Assembly (NCBI RefSeq): GCF_004217335.1
Contig: NZ_SHMP01000009.1
Coordinates: 124,001 to 188,000, forward strand
Origin: Natrinema hispanicum
GTDB lineage: Archaea; Halobacteriota; Halobacteria; Halobacteriales; Natrialbaceae
Direction: 5' to 3'
DNA length: 64,000 bases
Shown here piece after piece: positions 35,194-44,746 of the stretch; positions within the stretch are counted from its first letter, which is position 1, and each line of letters begins with the position of its first letter. The translations under genes were made by a program, and so were the position numbers. The notes under the pieces were generated by a model. That model was not told where the DNA came from. It searched no databases and saw nothing but the letters and a program-made list of their open reading frames with translations.

Positions 35194-35262
35194 TGACGGT
35201 CACTGGACACCCGATCGCACGACGGTTGTGCGATCGGTGCGTCAATCGGTTCAGTTGTTACT
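35194..35262 (+). repeat. Dispersed ~70-bp repeat with hairpin, copy 1
   Basis: Contains CGATCGCAC-GACGGTT-GTGCGATCG (9-bp stem, 35212-35236) and ends TTCAGTTGTTACT. A second copy in the same orientation is at 39061-39127. Its right end overlaps the stop and last codons of the aminotransferase gene on the other strand. It may serve as a terminator. Confidence 0.65.
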
Positions 35263-36630
35263 AGAGGGCGCGTGCCGTTCGATGGCGTCGCAGATGATGT
35301 CCATTCCTGCGGTGGCCTGTTCCTGTGTGAGCACGAGCGGTGGAATCAGTCGGAGCACGTTGCCATGTCGGCCAGCAGACCACACGAGGACGCCACGTTT
35401 GTAACAGTCTTCCTGTATGTCTTTGACGAGTTCCTTGCCGGTCTGGTCTTCGCTGTCTGCGAACTCAGCGCCGATGAACAGGCCGCGACCGCGCACGTCG
35501 ACAAGACGTTCGTTCACGCCGGCAGACTCGCGAAGTCGGTCGCGGATGTAGCTGCCGACCTCGCGGGCGTGGGCGAGCAGGTCGTTGTCACGGATGTACT
35601 CGATGGCGCGGACGCCGCCGACCATTGCCGGGGCGTTGCCGCGGTAGGTACCGACGTGACCGCCGGCCTCCCAGGTGTCTAGGTCCTCGTGGTACATCGT
35701 TCCAGACAGCGGGAGTCCGATGCCGCCGATCGCCTTAGCCATTGGCATGGCGTCCGGTGTGACATCGTAGTGGTCGCTGGCGAACCACTCGCCAGTGCGG
35801 CCGAACCCGGTCTGGATCTCGTCGACAATCAGTGGGATATCGTTGTTCTCGGCGATCTCTTTCAGACCTGGCAGGAAGCCCTCCGGCGGGGTGACGATAC
35901 CGCCTTCGCCTTGGATCGGCTCGACCCAGATGCCTGCGGGGTTCGCAAACCCACTATAGGGGTCTTCAAGGAGTTCCCTGACGTTAGCCAGTGCTCGGTC
36001 GCTAGCTTCCTGGGGATCTAGCCCCTGCTCGTGTGCGAAGGGATATGGCACATGGTGGACGTTCGGGAGCATCGGCGCATAATCTTCCTTGTACTTCTTG
36101 CCTGCTGTGAGGCTGAGTGCGCCGGCGCTGCCGCCGTGATACGCACCGCGGAACGCGATGAGGCCGTCACCGCCAGTGTTGTACTTGGCTAGCTTGATGG
36201 TCCCCTCGATGGCGTCACTGCCGGTTGGACCGCCGAAGATGACGCGATTGTTGTCAGGGAGCGCGCCCGGTGCGATATCGTTCAGTGCCTCGATGAGGTC
36301 CAGCCGTGCCTCGGTCGGGAAGTCGATAGTGTGTGCAACCTTTTCGGTCTGTTCCTGAACTGCCTCCATCACGTATGGGTTCGAATGGCCGACGTTCAGG
36401 ACGCCGATACCGGCGAAGAAATCGAGGAACGTATTTCCGTCGACGTCGCGGATCGTCGCGCCTTTCGCTTCCTCGATCGCGATGGGGACGACCTTTGGAT
36501 ACGCGACTGCACTGCTGTCGATGTGTCGCTGCCGCTCGAGGAGTTTTTTCGACTCCGGCCCTGGAATTGACGTCTCGATTTCCGGCTCCTGTGTGAAGTG
36601 GAGGTCGTCGAACGTCTGTTCTATAGCCAT
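35251..36630 (-). CDS. Class III aminotransferase (PLP)
   Basis: 459 residues of the 4-aminobutyrate/ornithine aminotransferase group. Visible are FFAGIGVLNVGHSNPYV, the cofactor region FGGPTGSDAIEGTIKLAKY, YHGGSAGALSLT, the PLP-ring Asp in IPLIVDEIQTGFGRTG, and the Schiff-base Lys in MPMAKAIGGIGLPLSG. Likely donors are omega-amino acids such as GABA, 5-aminovalerate or diamines. Semialdehyde dehydrogenases at 39777 and 42257 would take the product onward. The start at 36630 is MAIEQTFDDL, and the APC permease gene is divergent. Confidence 0.93.
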   Translation of the reverse strand: MAIEQTFDDLHFTQEPEIETSIPGPESKKLLERQRHIDSSAVAYPKVVPIAIEEAKGATIRDVDGNTFLDFFAGIGVLNVGHSNPYVMEAVQEQTEKVAHTIDFPTEARLDLIEALNDIAPGALPDNNRVIFGGPTGSDAIEGTIKLAKYNTGGDGLIAFRGAYHGGSAGALSLTAGKKYKEDYAPMLPNVHHVPYPFAHEQGLDPQEASDRALANVRELLEDPYSGFANPAGIWVEPIQGEGGIVTPPEGFLPGLKEIAENNDIPLIVDEIQTGFGRTGEWFASDHYDVTPDAMPMAKAIGGIGLPLSGTMYHEDLDTWEAGGHVGTYRGNAPAMVGGVRAIEYIRDNDLLAHAREVGSYIRDRLRESAGVNERLVDVRGRGLFIGAEFADSEDQTGKELVKDIQEDCYKRGVLVWSAGRHGNVLRLIPPLVLTQEQATAGMDIICDAIERHAPSSNN

Positions 36631-37045
36631 GGTGGAACGTAGTTCTACTGTGTACTAAAAGTTTGCATTGGGTCCGATATATCTATTATCTCCCCACATT
36701 ATGTTTCACTAGGTGGTCTAGCCGGTTCGAGTCGAGCGTCTCACTAACTGCTGATCCCGATTTTGATGGGTGACAAACTCGTCGTCCGTGTCTCGATAGG
36801 TCGACCCCGTTCCAGTTTCGCTTCTGCGTCCGCCAGAGCCGTATGCGTTCGGTCATAGCTCGGTACGGTAATCAGTTTGACTCCCTCGTGACGTATTATA
36901 TAGCACTGTAAACCCCCCTCTTTTTCTACTGTTCATTGTTTACCATTCCCTTCGTTTTCGACACCGTTGTTGAATTACTTGTACTTCGCACGTGGAACTA
37001 TTTGGACTGAATCCTAGAATTGGGCTACATTTTCGAACTCAGTAA
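36631..37045. other. Divergent intergenic region, possible gene stub
   Basis: Separates the aminotransferase and permease genes. On the minus strand, about 36740-36880 reads coding-like LITVPSYDRTHTALADAEAK then LERGRPIETRTTSLSP before a stop, with no start. It may be a broken regulator gene, but no family is certain. A TATA-like GATATAAG (37046-37053) precedes the permease. Confidence 0.4.
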
Positions 37046-37070
37046 GATATAAGTAGATGTGCCTAAATGG

Positions 37071-38480
37071 ATGAGTATGGCTAACACAGAGCCAGATGGA
37101 AAATTCTCGCGCGTCCTTACGAGGCGCGACGTGTTCGTATTAGCATTTGGTGCAATGGTCGGCTGGGGCTGGATCATTCAGTCAGGGTACTGGATCAACG
37201 AGGGGGGAGTTACGGGATCAATCCTGGCATTCGTCCTTGGGTCGTTCATGGTCGCCGTCGTCGGACTCATCTACGGTGAACTCGCGTCATCGATGCCGTT
37301 CGTCGGTGGCGAACACGTTTACAGCATGCGTGCGCTGGGGCCCATCGGATCGTTCATATGTACCTGGTCGCTGATCCTCGGATACGTCGGCGTCGTCGTC
37401 TTCGAGGTTGTCGCGTTCCCGTCGGCGCTCGCGTACGTCGTGCCTGGTTTCAACGCGATTCCACTCTGGTCGATCGCCGGCCAGACCGTCTACGGGACGT
37501 GGGTCCTCGTCGGCGGCGTCGGTGCGATCGTCATGACGTACTTGAACTACAAGGGAGTCCAGCCAGCAGCACAGTTCCAGACGATCCTGACACTGGTCAT
37601 CGGGCTCGCGGGCCTCACGCTGGCCATCGGTGCGGTGGCTAACGGTCACTCGACATCGACGCCGCCCTTTGCCGACTCGGGGATGGCCGGTGTGCTCACC
37701 GTCGCGATCATGACGCCGTTCATGTTCGTCGGGTTCGACGTTATTCCCCAAGCCGCCGGGGAAGCCGACGTCTCCGAACGGACGCTCGGTCTGCTGATTG
37801 TCGCCTCCGTGTCGGTTGCCGCGCTGTTTTACATCCTCGTCATCTGGGCGTCCGGGCGAGCGCTGGCGGGTTCGGTGCTCGTCGAGAGCCCCCTTCCCGC
37901 AGCCGCCGCGATGGAGGCACTGTTCAGTAGCGCCACCATCGGGAAGATCATGGCACTGGCAGGCATCGCCGGGATCCTCACCAGCTGGAACTCGTTCCTG
38001 CTCGGTGGAAGCCGCGCCATCTACGCGCTGGCCGAATCCGGTATGCTGCCGGAGACGCTCGCGACGGTTAATCCCGAAACCAACACTCCCTCGCGGGCAC
38101 TTGCACTCATCGGCGGCCTGTCGGCGCTTTCGCCGCTGTTCGGAAAGCAGATGCTCATCTGGATCGTCAACGCTGGCGGGTTCGGTATCGTCATCGCGTG
38201 GGTGATGGTCGTCATCTCCTTCCTCGTGTTGCGCGTCCGCGAACCCGAAATGAACCGGCCTCTGAAGATTCCGGGCGGGAAAGCGGTTGGTGTCCTCGGT
38301 CTCGGACTGACACTCGGGTTCACCGCAATGTACTTACCGGGAGCTCCCTCTGCGCTTCAGTGGCCCTTCGAGTGGGGGATCATCCTTCTGTGGGTCGTCC
38401 TCGGCATCGGTCTGGTTTCACAGTCGCACCTCTCGAGCGGGGCATCACAAGTTGAAAGCCACGGGTTTGACGGTGACTGA
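37071..38480 (+). CDS. APC-family amino-acid permease
   Basis: 469 residues from MSMANTEPDGKF (37071); a GTG at 37059 adds four. About 12 membrane helices. The APC hallmark in helix 1 is FGAMVGWGWIIQSGYWI, with helix 3 PIGSFICTWSLILGYVG and helix 6 FMFVGFDVIPQAAGEADV. It imports an amino acid or amine with protons or in exchange. Divergent to the aminotransferase, which suggests uptake of the substrate that enzyme deaminates. Confidence 0.92.
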   Translation: MSMANTEPDGKFSRVLTRRDVFVLAFGAMVGWGWIIQSGYWINEGGVTGSILAFVLGSFMVAVVGLIYGELASSMPFVGGEHVYSMRALGPIGSFICTWSLILGYVGVVVFEVVAFPSALAYVVPGFNAIPLWSIAGQTVYGTWVLVGGVGAIVMTYLNYKGVQPAAQFQTILTLVIGLAGLTLAIGAVANGHSTSTPPFADSGMAGVLTVAIMTPFMFVGFDVIPQAAGEADVSERTLGLLIVASVSVAALFYILVIWASGRALAGSVLVESPLPAAAAMEALFSSATIGKIMALAGIAGILTSWNSFLLGGSRAIYALAESGMLPETLATVNPETNTPSRALALIGGLSALSPLFGKQMLIWIVNAGGFGIVIAWVMVVISFLVLRVREPEMNRPLKIPGGKAVGVLGLGLTLGFTAMYLPGAPSALQWPFEWGIILLWVVLGIGLVSQSHLSSGASQVESHGFDGD

Positions 38481-38579
38481 TAGGGATCAGCGTGGATATT
38501 CGGAGGTTCTCACGAGAAAAACAGCCTACTGAAAAACTGCACGACGAGAAAAACTATGAACTAGTCTGCTGATCCCTAT
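38480..38579. mobile_element. 100-bp MITE-like element
   Basis: Exactly 100 bases bounded by a perfect 12-bp terminal inverted repeat, ATAGGGATCAGC and GCTGATCCCTAT. The interior is A-rich (GAGAAAAACAGCC, GACGAGAAAAACTATG) and non-coding. The left end overlaps the permease stop codon. No target duplication is obvious. A terminator role is also possible. Confidence 0.55.
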
Positions 38580-39339
38580 GAATACCTACCGTCGTTCGCC
38601 TCTGACGTCAATTACTGACGTTACATCACTGTCCCCTTGATGCTAGAGTTCGCTCTTGGGAGAGGACTGGTGATTCATCGCGGTAGCTGTGCGTCACAGC
38701 GAGTGTAGGTGGCGCGGATGCATCACCGGATAATCGATGATCCACCTCAAGACGTTTGCCCCGGAGCGCCGCGAACCTGCAGGTAGTGAGTCAGCAGGTG
38801 TCCCTCACCGTCCTATACCGGGGGCTCCAGACCGACAACTACTGAACGAGTACGAGACAGTTGATTGAATATACGTCGATGGCTCTCAGAGCATCGACGC
38901 GTTTCTAGAGATGAGCTCCCGTCGAAGCCTCAAGTGTTCCAGCTACGTCGCCGCGTCTATCGAAAACCGGTGAAAGGAAGCACTCAAACCCGTCTTGAAG
39001 TTGTAATGACTTACCGCCAATCTACGCTGCAAGGGTGTGATTGATATCTACCGTCTCCACTGAACGTCACTGCACATCGATTGCACGACGGCTGTGCGAT
39101 CAGTATGTAACTCGTTTCGGTTGTTACTGTAGTATAATTGAATTGACTTCTTCGAATGCTGTTAATCATAATTTAAAGGTGCATCTTCTAACGTTGGAAT
39201 ATTATGTCCTAAGATAGTGAAAGGCCGTATTACATCTATACACTTGTAAACTACCACTATATTACAGACAGAGCTTTTTAATTTGGTCGATAAATACCAT
39301 TATTGATGATTATTGTTCCCAGGCGTTGTTAAACCGCAT
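38580..39339. other. Intergenic, decayed sequence
   Basis: About 760 bases with no recognised gene. The middle part (38700-39000) is G/C-rich and coding-like but full of stops, so probably a dead gene. The right part is A/T-rich. The repeat at 39061-39127 is the only defined element. Confidence 0.45.
39061..39127 (+). repeat. Dispersed ~70-bp repeat with hairpin, copy 2
   Basis: Matches copy 1 at 35194-35262 along its length: TGAACGTCACTG, then TTGCACGACGGCTGTGCGAT and CGGTTGTTACT. The hairpin arm is GCAC...GTGC with one changed pair outside. Same orientation, 3.9 kb away. Confidence 0.6.
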
Positions 39340-39600
39340 TCACTGACTTGGCGTGTTTAATCGACGGTTCGTTATCGAGTGCGTGGTAATTCGGGAGTGA
39401 TCGTAGTAGGCGGTGTAGGCAGTCAGCCAGGGCTGCATGCTGGCTTGACTGCCGTTCCAAGTCTGGTGAAATTGGCCAATACGCATCGTGAAGCCTGAAA
39501 CAGATTTCACGATATTTCGCTCAGAGTAATCGAAATCGCCGCTTCGATCAGTTCTTGCGAAGTCAGTTAGGGCCCATCTCATTGACGAGAGACTCCGTGT
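39340..39600 (-). pseudogene. Degraded transposase C-terminus
   Basis: The minus strand ends FHQTWNGSQASMQPWLTAY then TAYYDHSRITTHSITNRRLN. This resembles the integrase-core ending (Y-Y-N-x-x-R-x-H-x-S-L-x-x-R-T-P) of IS481/IS3-like transposases. The upstream part to 39741 is open but does not look like a domain. Assignment rests on this tail only. Confidence 0.35.
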
Positions 39601-39776
39601 CTGTGACGCGATGTCTCTCTTTGAGTTCCCGAAGGAACTACGTCGGTGCTTTCGTCGCACGTTGGGGAGAAAAAGTTCTTGATAGAAGGGCTTCTTACTC
39701 ATCAGCCTCGATTTACCAGTGGCATCACGAACTCTTTCCAAACATCTAAGATAGTTCGTAGCGAAATATTGTCTGT

Positions 39777-41228
39777 ATGTCGGACACGTACAGAAACTAC
39801 TGTAACGGTGAGTGGGTTGAATCGGAATCTGGCAATACGTTCTCTGTCAATAACCCTGCAGACGTAGAGGATATCATCGGTCATTTCCAACTGTCCACTG
39901 CGGCAGACGCAAATCAGGCTATCGATGCAGCCTCAGCAGCACAACCAGAATGGGCGGCAACACCTGGTGTTGACCGAGGAAAAATTCTACTCGAGACCGC
40001 ATCACTGCTTGAAGACCGGATGGATGAACTCACTAAAACGCTCTCCCGCGAGGAGGGGAAAACAAGAAGTGAGGCCGCTGGAGAGGTACAACGAGCGGTT
40101 GATATTTTCTACTACTATGCCGGGAAGGCCCGTGATTTCGGGGGTACCATCAAATCCCCGAGTGAGCCAAACATGGAACTGTACACAAAAAGTGAACCAC
40201 TTGGAACAGTAGGGCTCATTACACCCTGGAACTATCCAATCGCAATTCCAGCATGGAAGCTTGCGCCTGCGCTCGCAGCCGGGAACACAGTTGTTCTAAA
40301 ACCAGCATCAGAGGCACCTCGTGTTTCACAAGCGATTTTCGAGTGCCTTGACGAGGCAGGGCTCCCTGAAGGTGTCGCTAACTACGTAACCGGTTCCGGG
40401 AGCGAAGTTGGATCTGCGTTATATCAGCATGATAGTATTGATGGTGTTTCGTTCACGGGTAGCACAACGGTTGGAACAATGGTCGCACAGTCTGCGGCAG
40501 ACGATCTGAAGCGTGTTCAATGTGAGATGGGCGGGAAAAACCCGACAATCGTCATGCCGAGTGCTGACCTTGATGAGGCCGTCACTATTGTCGGTTCTGG
40601 GACGTTCGGAACTACGGGACAGTCCTGCACTGCTACCTCGCGTGCAATCGTCCATGAAGATATCTATAACGAGTTTACTCAGTTACTTACCGAGTACGCT
40701 GAATCGCTCGATATTGGGCCCGGACTTGAGGACCCTGATATGGGGCCTCACGTCTCGCAAGACGAAGTTGAATCAACCCTATATTATGTCGATGTCGGTG
40801 AGAAGGAAGGCGCAACGCTCGAAACCGGTGGTAGCCGGCCTACTGATCAACAGTACGATGACGGACATTTTGTCGAACCGACTGTCTTCTCTGATGTGAC
40901 CAGCGACATGCAGATCGCTCAAGAAGAGATCTTTGGACCGGTACTATCGATAATTGAAGTCGCTGATTTCGAGGAGGCGCTTGCAGTCGCAAATGATGTT
41001 CAGTTCGGCCTCTCTTCAAGTATCGTCACGCAGGATCTCACAGAAGCAAACCAGTTTATTGACGACATCGAGGCAGGTGTCGCTAAAGTCAACGAGAAAA
41101 CGACCGGACTGGAACTGCATGTTCCATTCGGTGGCTACAAGAACTCTTCCACCAATACGTATCGGGAACAGGGCGACGCTGGCCTCGATTTCTTCACAAC
41201 TACTAAAACAGTTTATCTAAATTACTAA
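39777..41228 (+). CDS. Semialdehyde dehydrogenase (ALDH superfamily)
   Basis: 483 residues. Motifs: LITPWNYPIAIPAWKLAPAL, the glutamate in QCEMGGKNPTIVM, the cysteine in TTGQSCTATSRAIVHE, EEIFGPVLSII and the special end GGYKNSSTNTYREQGD ... FFTTTKTVYLNY. That ending and NMELYTKSEPLGTVG resemble the haloarchaeal 2-oxoglutarate-semialdehyde (2,5-dioxopentanoate) dehydrogenase of pentose oxidation. Succinate semialdehyde is an alternative. Codon use is visibly A/T-richer than in the neighbouring genes, consistent with separate acquisition. It is flanked by dead transposases. Confidence 0.9.
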   Translation: MSDTYRNYCNGEWVESESGNTFSVNNPADVEDIIGHFQLSTAADANQAIDAASAAQPEWAATPGVDRGKILLETASLLEDRMDELTKTLSREEGKTRSEAAGEVQRAVDIFYYYAGKARDFGGTIKSPSEPNMELYTKSEPLGTVGLITPWNYPIAIPAWKLAPALAAGNTVVLKPASEAPRVSQAIFECLDEAGLPEGVANYVTGSGSEVGSALYQHDSIDGVSFTGSTTVGTMVAQSAADDLKRVQCEMGGKNPTIVMPSADLDEAVTIVGSGTFGTTGQSCTATSRAIVHEDIYNEFTQLLTEYAESLDIGPGLEDPDMGPHVSQDEVESTLYYVDVGEKEGATLETGGSRPTDQQYDDGHFVEPTVFSDVTSDMQIAQEEIFGPVLSIIEVADFEEALAVANDVQFGLSSSIVTQDLTEANQFIDDIEAGVAKVNEKTTGLELHVPFGGYKNSSTNTYREQGDAGLDFFTTTKTVYLNY

Positions 41229-41247
41229 CTACATTAGTACATCGTGT

Positions 41248-41727
41248 TCAGATGAACTGATTCCATGCGAAGCTGAACAATTCGAGCCACTCGTCAGCGG
41301 TTTCGACTTCCGCGTTGCTGAAACAGTTTGAGGACCGAGAGTTCCGTGTTTTATTACTCTGAAGATACGTTCATCAGCCTTCTTATTTCCGTATTATCCG
41401 TATCTGAAATCAAAACCGTGACCGATGACACGCATTCTGTAACGAGTACAAGCCGTTGACGAGAAATACAACATCGTTGATGTCGTGTTTCTCGCTGCGT
41501 CCGATGAGAAACGACTGAGCCAGAATCTTCGTTCTGGTCGTCTCAGGCTTTGTGTGCAGCAAAGCATTCGTTTGCGGGTCGACAGCGGCGTACAGCCAAC
41601 ACCTCTCAGCACTCAGTTGAATTATGGTTTTATTAGCCGCAATGAGATCTGATGATCGCCCATCCTTCGACTGTAGATCGGCCTTGTGAACACCACTTCT
41701 GTACCGTCGATCGAGCACGTACGACAC
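41248..41727 (-). pseudogene. IS6-family (ISH) transposase relic
   Basis: Minus strand: KTIIQLSAERCWLYAAVDPQ then TNALLHTKPETTRTKILAQ, SEKHDINDVVFLVNGLYSL, and in another frame CFSNAEVETADEWLELFSF ending WNQFI-stop at 41248-41250. These are the middle and C-terminal blocks of IS6/ISH15-type transposases. Stops and at least one frameshift make it inactive. No terminal repeats found. Confidence 0.75.
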
Positions 41728-42256
41728 AAATATCTCAAGAAAAGATATAGTATTCGAAAGTGAGAGTCCAGCTGGATACGGCTATACACTCGACTTCATT
41801 AGCAGCCGTGATATCATAACTCGTTGATGCGGTAACGTAAGTCGCTCTTGATTTTATCGTTCGACTATGTTAAAAGAAATCGACACAGATCTCTGTGAGC
41901 GGATCGCCCGCCGAAACGCGGTCGATCTTCGAATCATATGACCACGCACACGACGCCCGTATTGACGACAATCGGTACGCTCAGCAGTCAATGACCGAAA
42001 CCGCGAACTCAGGGATAAGGCGCTCGCTCGACTACGCCGTGCGAACGCCTGCATAGTATCGAGGATGTGGAATTCCGTGAAGGTTATAATATATGATTTA
42101 TACCATCAGGGGCCATGCCACAATGAAATACAATACCGTGTGGCGATTCAACAGAGCCGAATTGGGACAGCGGCAGGGCGGATACTCAAGGAACGGAATA
42201 CAGCGAACGACGAGTGATAGTTACTGTGAGAACGCTCAATAGTCGGCTAGTCTGAT
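41728..42256. other. Intergenic with coding-like fragments
   Basis: The plus strand around 41867-42060 reads MLKEIDTDLCERIARRN then, in shifted frames, SYDHAHDARIDDNRYAQQ and NRELRDKALARLRRAN. It looks like a small decayed gene but no family is recognised. No other element is seen. Confidence 0.35.
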
Positions 42257-43627
42257 CTATTCTACCCAGACCGTTTTTCTGTTCACGAACTCTTGGATAC
42301 CAATCGCTGATAATTCTCGACCATAACCGGAATCACCGATACCGCCGAACGGGACGCGAGGGTCCGACTTGACGAGTTGATTGACATAGACACATCCCGC
42401 ATTGACATCACGAGCCAATCGTTCACCACGTTCTCGGTCAGCGGTCCAGATACTCGCTCCTAGTCCAAACCGCGTGTCGTTGGCAATCTCGAGCGCTTCG
42501 GCTTCGTCGCTAGCATGATAGACTGTCGCGACGGGACCGAACAACTCTTCGGAATCCGCCGGACAGTCTGCTGGGACATCTTTCAGGACGGTCGGCTTGT
42601 AGTATGCTCCTGGTCGATCGAGCGGTTCACCACCGGTTAGGACCGTTGCTCCGGCATCGACGCTGGCAGTCACCTGCTCGTGAAGATTATTACAGAAGTC
42701 GGCTCGAGCTTGCGGACCGATATCCGTCTCTTCGTCCAGAGGGTTGCCAATGGTCAACGCTTCGACTTCCTCAACCAACAGGTCTACAAATTCATCATAG
42801 ACGGCGTCGTGGACGACGAACCGCTTCGCAGCGATACACGATTGGCCGCCGTTCTGATTGCGCGCCCACGCACCCTTCTCGGCCACGCGTTTGATATCAG
42901 CATCGTCAAGGACAATGAACGGGTCACTCCCACCGAGCTCAAGGACGGTCTTTTTCAGGTTTTCACCTGCTGTCGACGCAACGGCTCGTCCTGCTGGTCC
43001 ACTCCCGGTGAGTGTTGCAGCACGTATACGTTCGTCGGCGATGATATCGTCGACATACTCCACCGGTGCTAGCAGGGACTGAAAAACACCGTCGGGGTAG
43101 CCGGCCGTACGGAAGATGTCCTCAATCGCCCGTGCACAGCCTGGGACGTTCGTAGCATGCTTTAAAATTCCAACATTCCCTGCGGTAAGATACGGTGCGG
43201 CAAACCGAAATACCTGCCAGAACGGGAAGTTCCATGGCATGATCGCAAGGACGGCGCCAAGTGGGTCATACGCCGTCTTAACGCTTGACCCGGCTGGGCT
43301 TGGGTGATGTTCGTCGGCGAGATAGACGCTCGCGTGCTGAGCGTAATGCTCACACCCCCAAATACATTTCTCGATTTCTGCAGTCGCCTGCGAAATCGGT
43401 TTGCCCATTTCTTGTGTTATCAATTCGGCGTACTCGGCCTTTCGTTCCCGAAGTACGTCCGCAACACTCGAAAGGAGATTTTCCCGCTCCCGTAGTGGTC
43501 GATCTCGCCAGTCGTTGAAGGCTTCCGATGCTTGGGTGAGCGTCGCTTCCACGTCGCGCGTATCGGCTTGTTCATATGTCTCGATGTGCTCACCGGTTGC
43601 CGGATTGATCACTTCAATCTCGCTCAT
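42257..43627 (-). CDS. Aldehyde dehydrogenase, succinate-semialdehyde type
   Basis: 456 residues of the GabD/Sad-like branch: LAIMPWNFPFWQVFRFAAPYL, catalytic Glu in KKTVLELGGSDPFIVLDDAD, catalytic Cys in NQNGGQSCIAAKRFVVHD, ELFGPVATVY and the end PFGGIGDSGYGRELS ... EFVNRKTVWVE. The family oxidises succinate semialdehyde or related omega-semialdehydes with NAD(P). It would follow the class III aminotransferase in GABA or omega-amino acid breakdown. An A/T-rich upstream region separates it from the Lrp gene. Confidence 0.93.
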   Translation of the reverse strand: MSEIEVINPATGEHIETYEQADTRDVEATLTQASEAFNDWRDRPLRERENLLSSVADVLRERKAEYAELITQEMGKPISQATAEIEKCIWGCEHYAQHASVYLADEHHPSPAGSSVKTAYDPLGAVLAIMPWNFPFWQVFRFAAPYLTAGNVGILKHATNVPGCARAIEDIFRTAGYPDGVFQSLLAPVEYVDDIIADERIRAATLTGSGPAGRAVASTAGENLKKTVLELGGSDPFIVLDDADIKRVAEKGAWARNQNGGQSCIAAKRFVVHDAVYDEFVDLLVEEVEALTIGNPLDEETDIGPQARADFCNNLHEQVTASVDAGATVLTGGEPLDRPGAYYKPTVLKDVPADCPADSEELFGPVATVYHASDEAEALEIANDTRFGLGASIWTADRERGERLARDVNAGCVYVNQLVKSDPRVPFGGIGDSGYGRELSAIGIQEFVNRKTVWVE

Positions 43628-43871
43628 GGAATTCTTCTCTACTACACAGACACACTCTATCGGAATGAATCTAGCTTATCTAGCCAACATCGGATCTAGT
43701 ACAATATATTAGAGAGATATCGAACGGCATGAGTTATTAGTATACTACTACATCTTTCACAGCGTACATGGCGAATTCAGACCATGCCAAATCTAGATTC
43801 TAGTGAGGGGTGAAATGAGCGTGCAAGCAGTGCGTCCGACAGGTACACGCCAGGGAATCCGAACGTCACTG

Positions 43872-44000
43872 TTAATGTCGGTAATACGATGGTTCTCCGA
43901 TAGGGTCTTCAGTAGTCAGTCTGTCCTTGGTCGCGGACGTGTAACACGAGGAGACGATGACCATCATCCACGCGAGGACAACGCCGATCCACTGGCGATC
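43872..44000 (-). pseudogene. Membrane-protein fragment
   Basis: Minus strand: DRQWIGVVLAWMMVIVSSC then YTSATKDRLTTEDPIGEPSY and a stop at 43872-43874. One clear hydrophobic helix followed by a polar loop, with no start and no continuation. It resembles a permease tail loosely. The remainder of 43628-44174 shows no gene. Confidence 0.25.
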
Positions 44001-44174
44001 TAGCCGAGCACCTGTCTATCAAACAGTGGTGAGAACACCGAGAAGCTGTCACTACGCGCTTCGGTCAGTAACGACAGAGATGTCTCGTCTGCACTACGGC
44101 CTCGGTCTCCCAGTGGCCTAACCAATATTCCTATATACGTGATGCTACTATTGGATAGTATTCAGGATTCGCCC

Positions 44175-44660
44175 ATGGATGAGAAAGATATTCGGATTTT
44201 ATCGGCGATTGCCAGAGAGGGAACGGCGAGCCCGGAAAAGCTTGAGGATGCGACTGGAATACCGAAATCGACGGTTCACTATCGGTTGAACCAGCTCCGC
44301 GAATCTGATGTCATCACTAACGATCTCTATGATCTCGATCTAGAGAAAGTCGGTATCTCTATCACGCTCATTTCGGAAATCTGGGCGGAGTTCGAAGAAG
44401 GATATCACGAAACTGTCGGCGATAAACTCGCCTCGGTCGAGGGTGTTAATCAGGTGTACTTTACCATGGGAGATACCGACTTCATCGCAATCGCTCACGT
44501 GACGAGTCGCGAGATGGTCGAGTCGCTCGTTGAGGACTACGAAGCCATTGGAGAAATTGAGCGAACGTCCTCAAAGTTTGCCATCAAGACGGTCAAGGAT
44601 GAACAGAACCCGCTCAACGACTTCGACGTCGAGACGCTCATTGAGGAGCTCGCCGACTGA
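44175..44660 (+). CDS. Lrp/AsnC-family transcriptional regulator
   Basis: 161 residues from MDEKDIRILSAIAREG (44175); an upstream ATG at 44139 is in frame but adds non-family residues. HTH at about 5-55 (TASPEKLEDATGIPKSTVHYRL), then the RAM effector domain (VEGVNQVYFTMGDTDFIAIAHV). These regulators sense amino acids or their products. It is convergent with the CoA-transferase gene, so it may control that cluster and the aldehyde dehydrogenase behind it. Confidence 0.92.
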   Translation: MDEKDIRILSAIAREGTASPEKLEDATGIPKSTVHYRLNQLRESDVITNDLYDLDLEKVGISITLISEIWAEFEEGYHETVGDKLASVEGVNQVYFTMGDTDFIAIAHVTSREMVESLVEDYEAIGEIERTSSKFAIKTVKDEQNPLNDFDVETLIEELAD

Positions 44661-44746
44661 TTCAACCACGGCTCGCCCGCGTCCTCGTCTTCGCTGACCG
44701 AGTGCACAACCACTGGTTAGGTGATCCGTGGAACTCTCGTCTTTCT

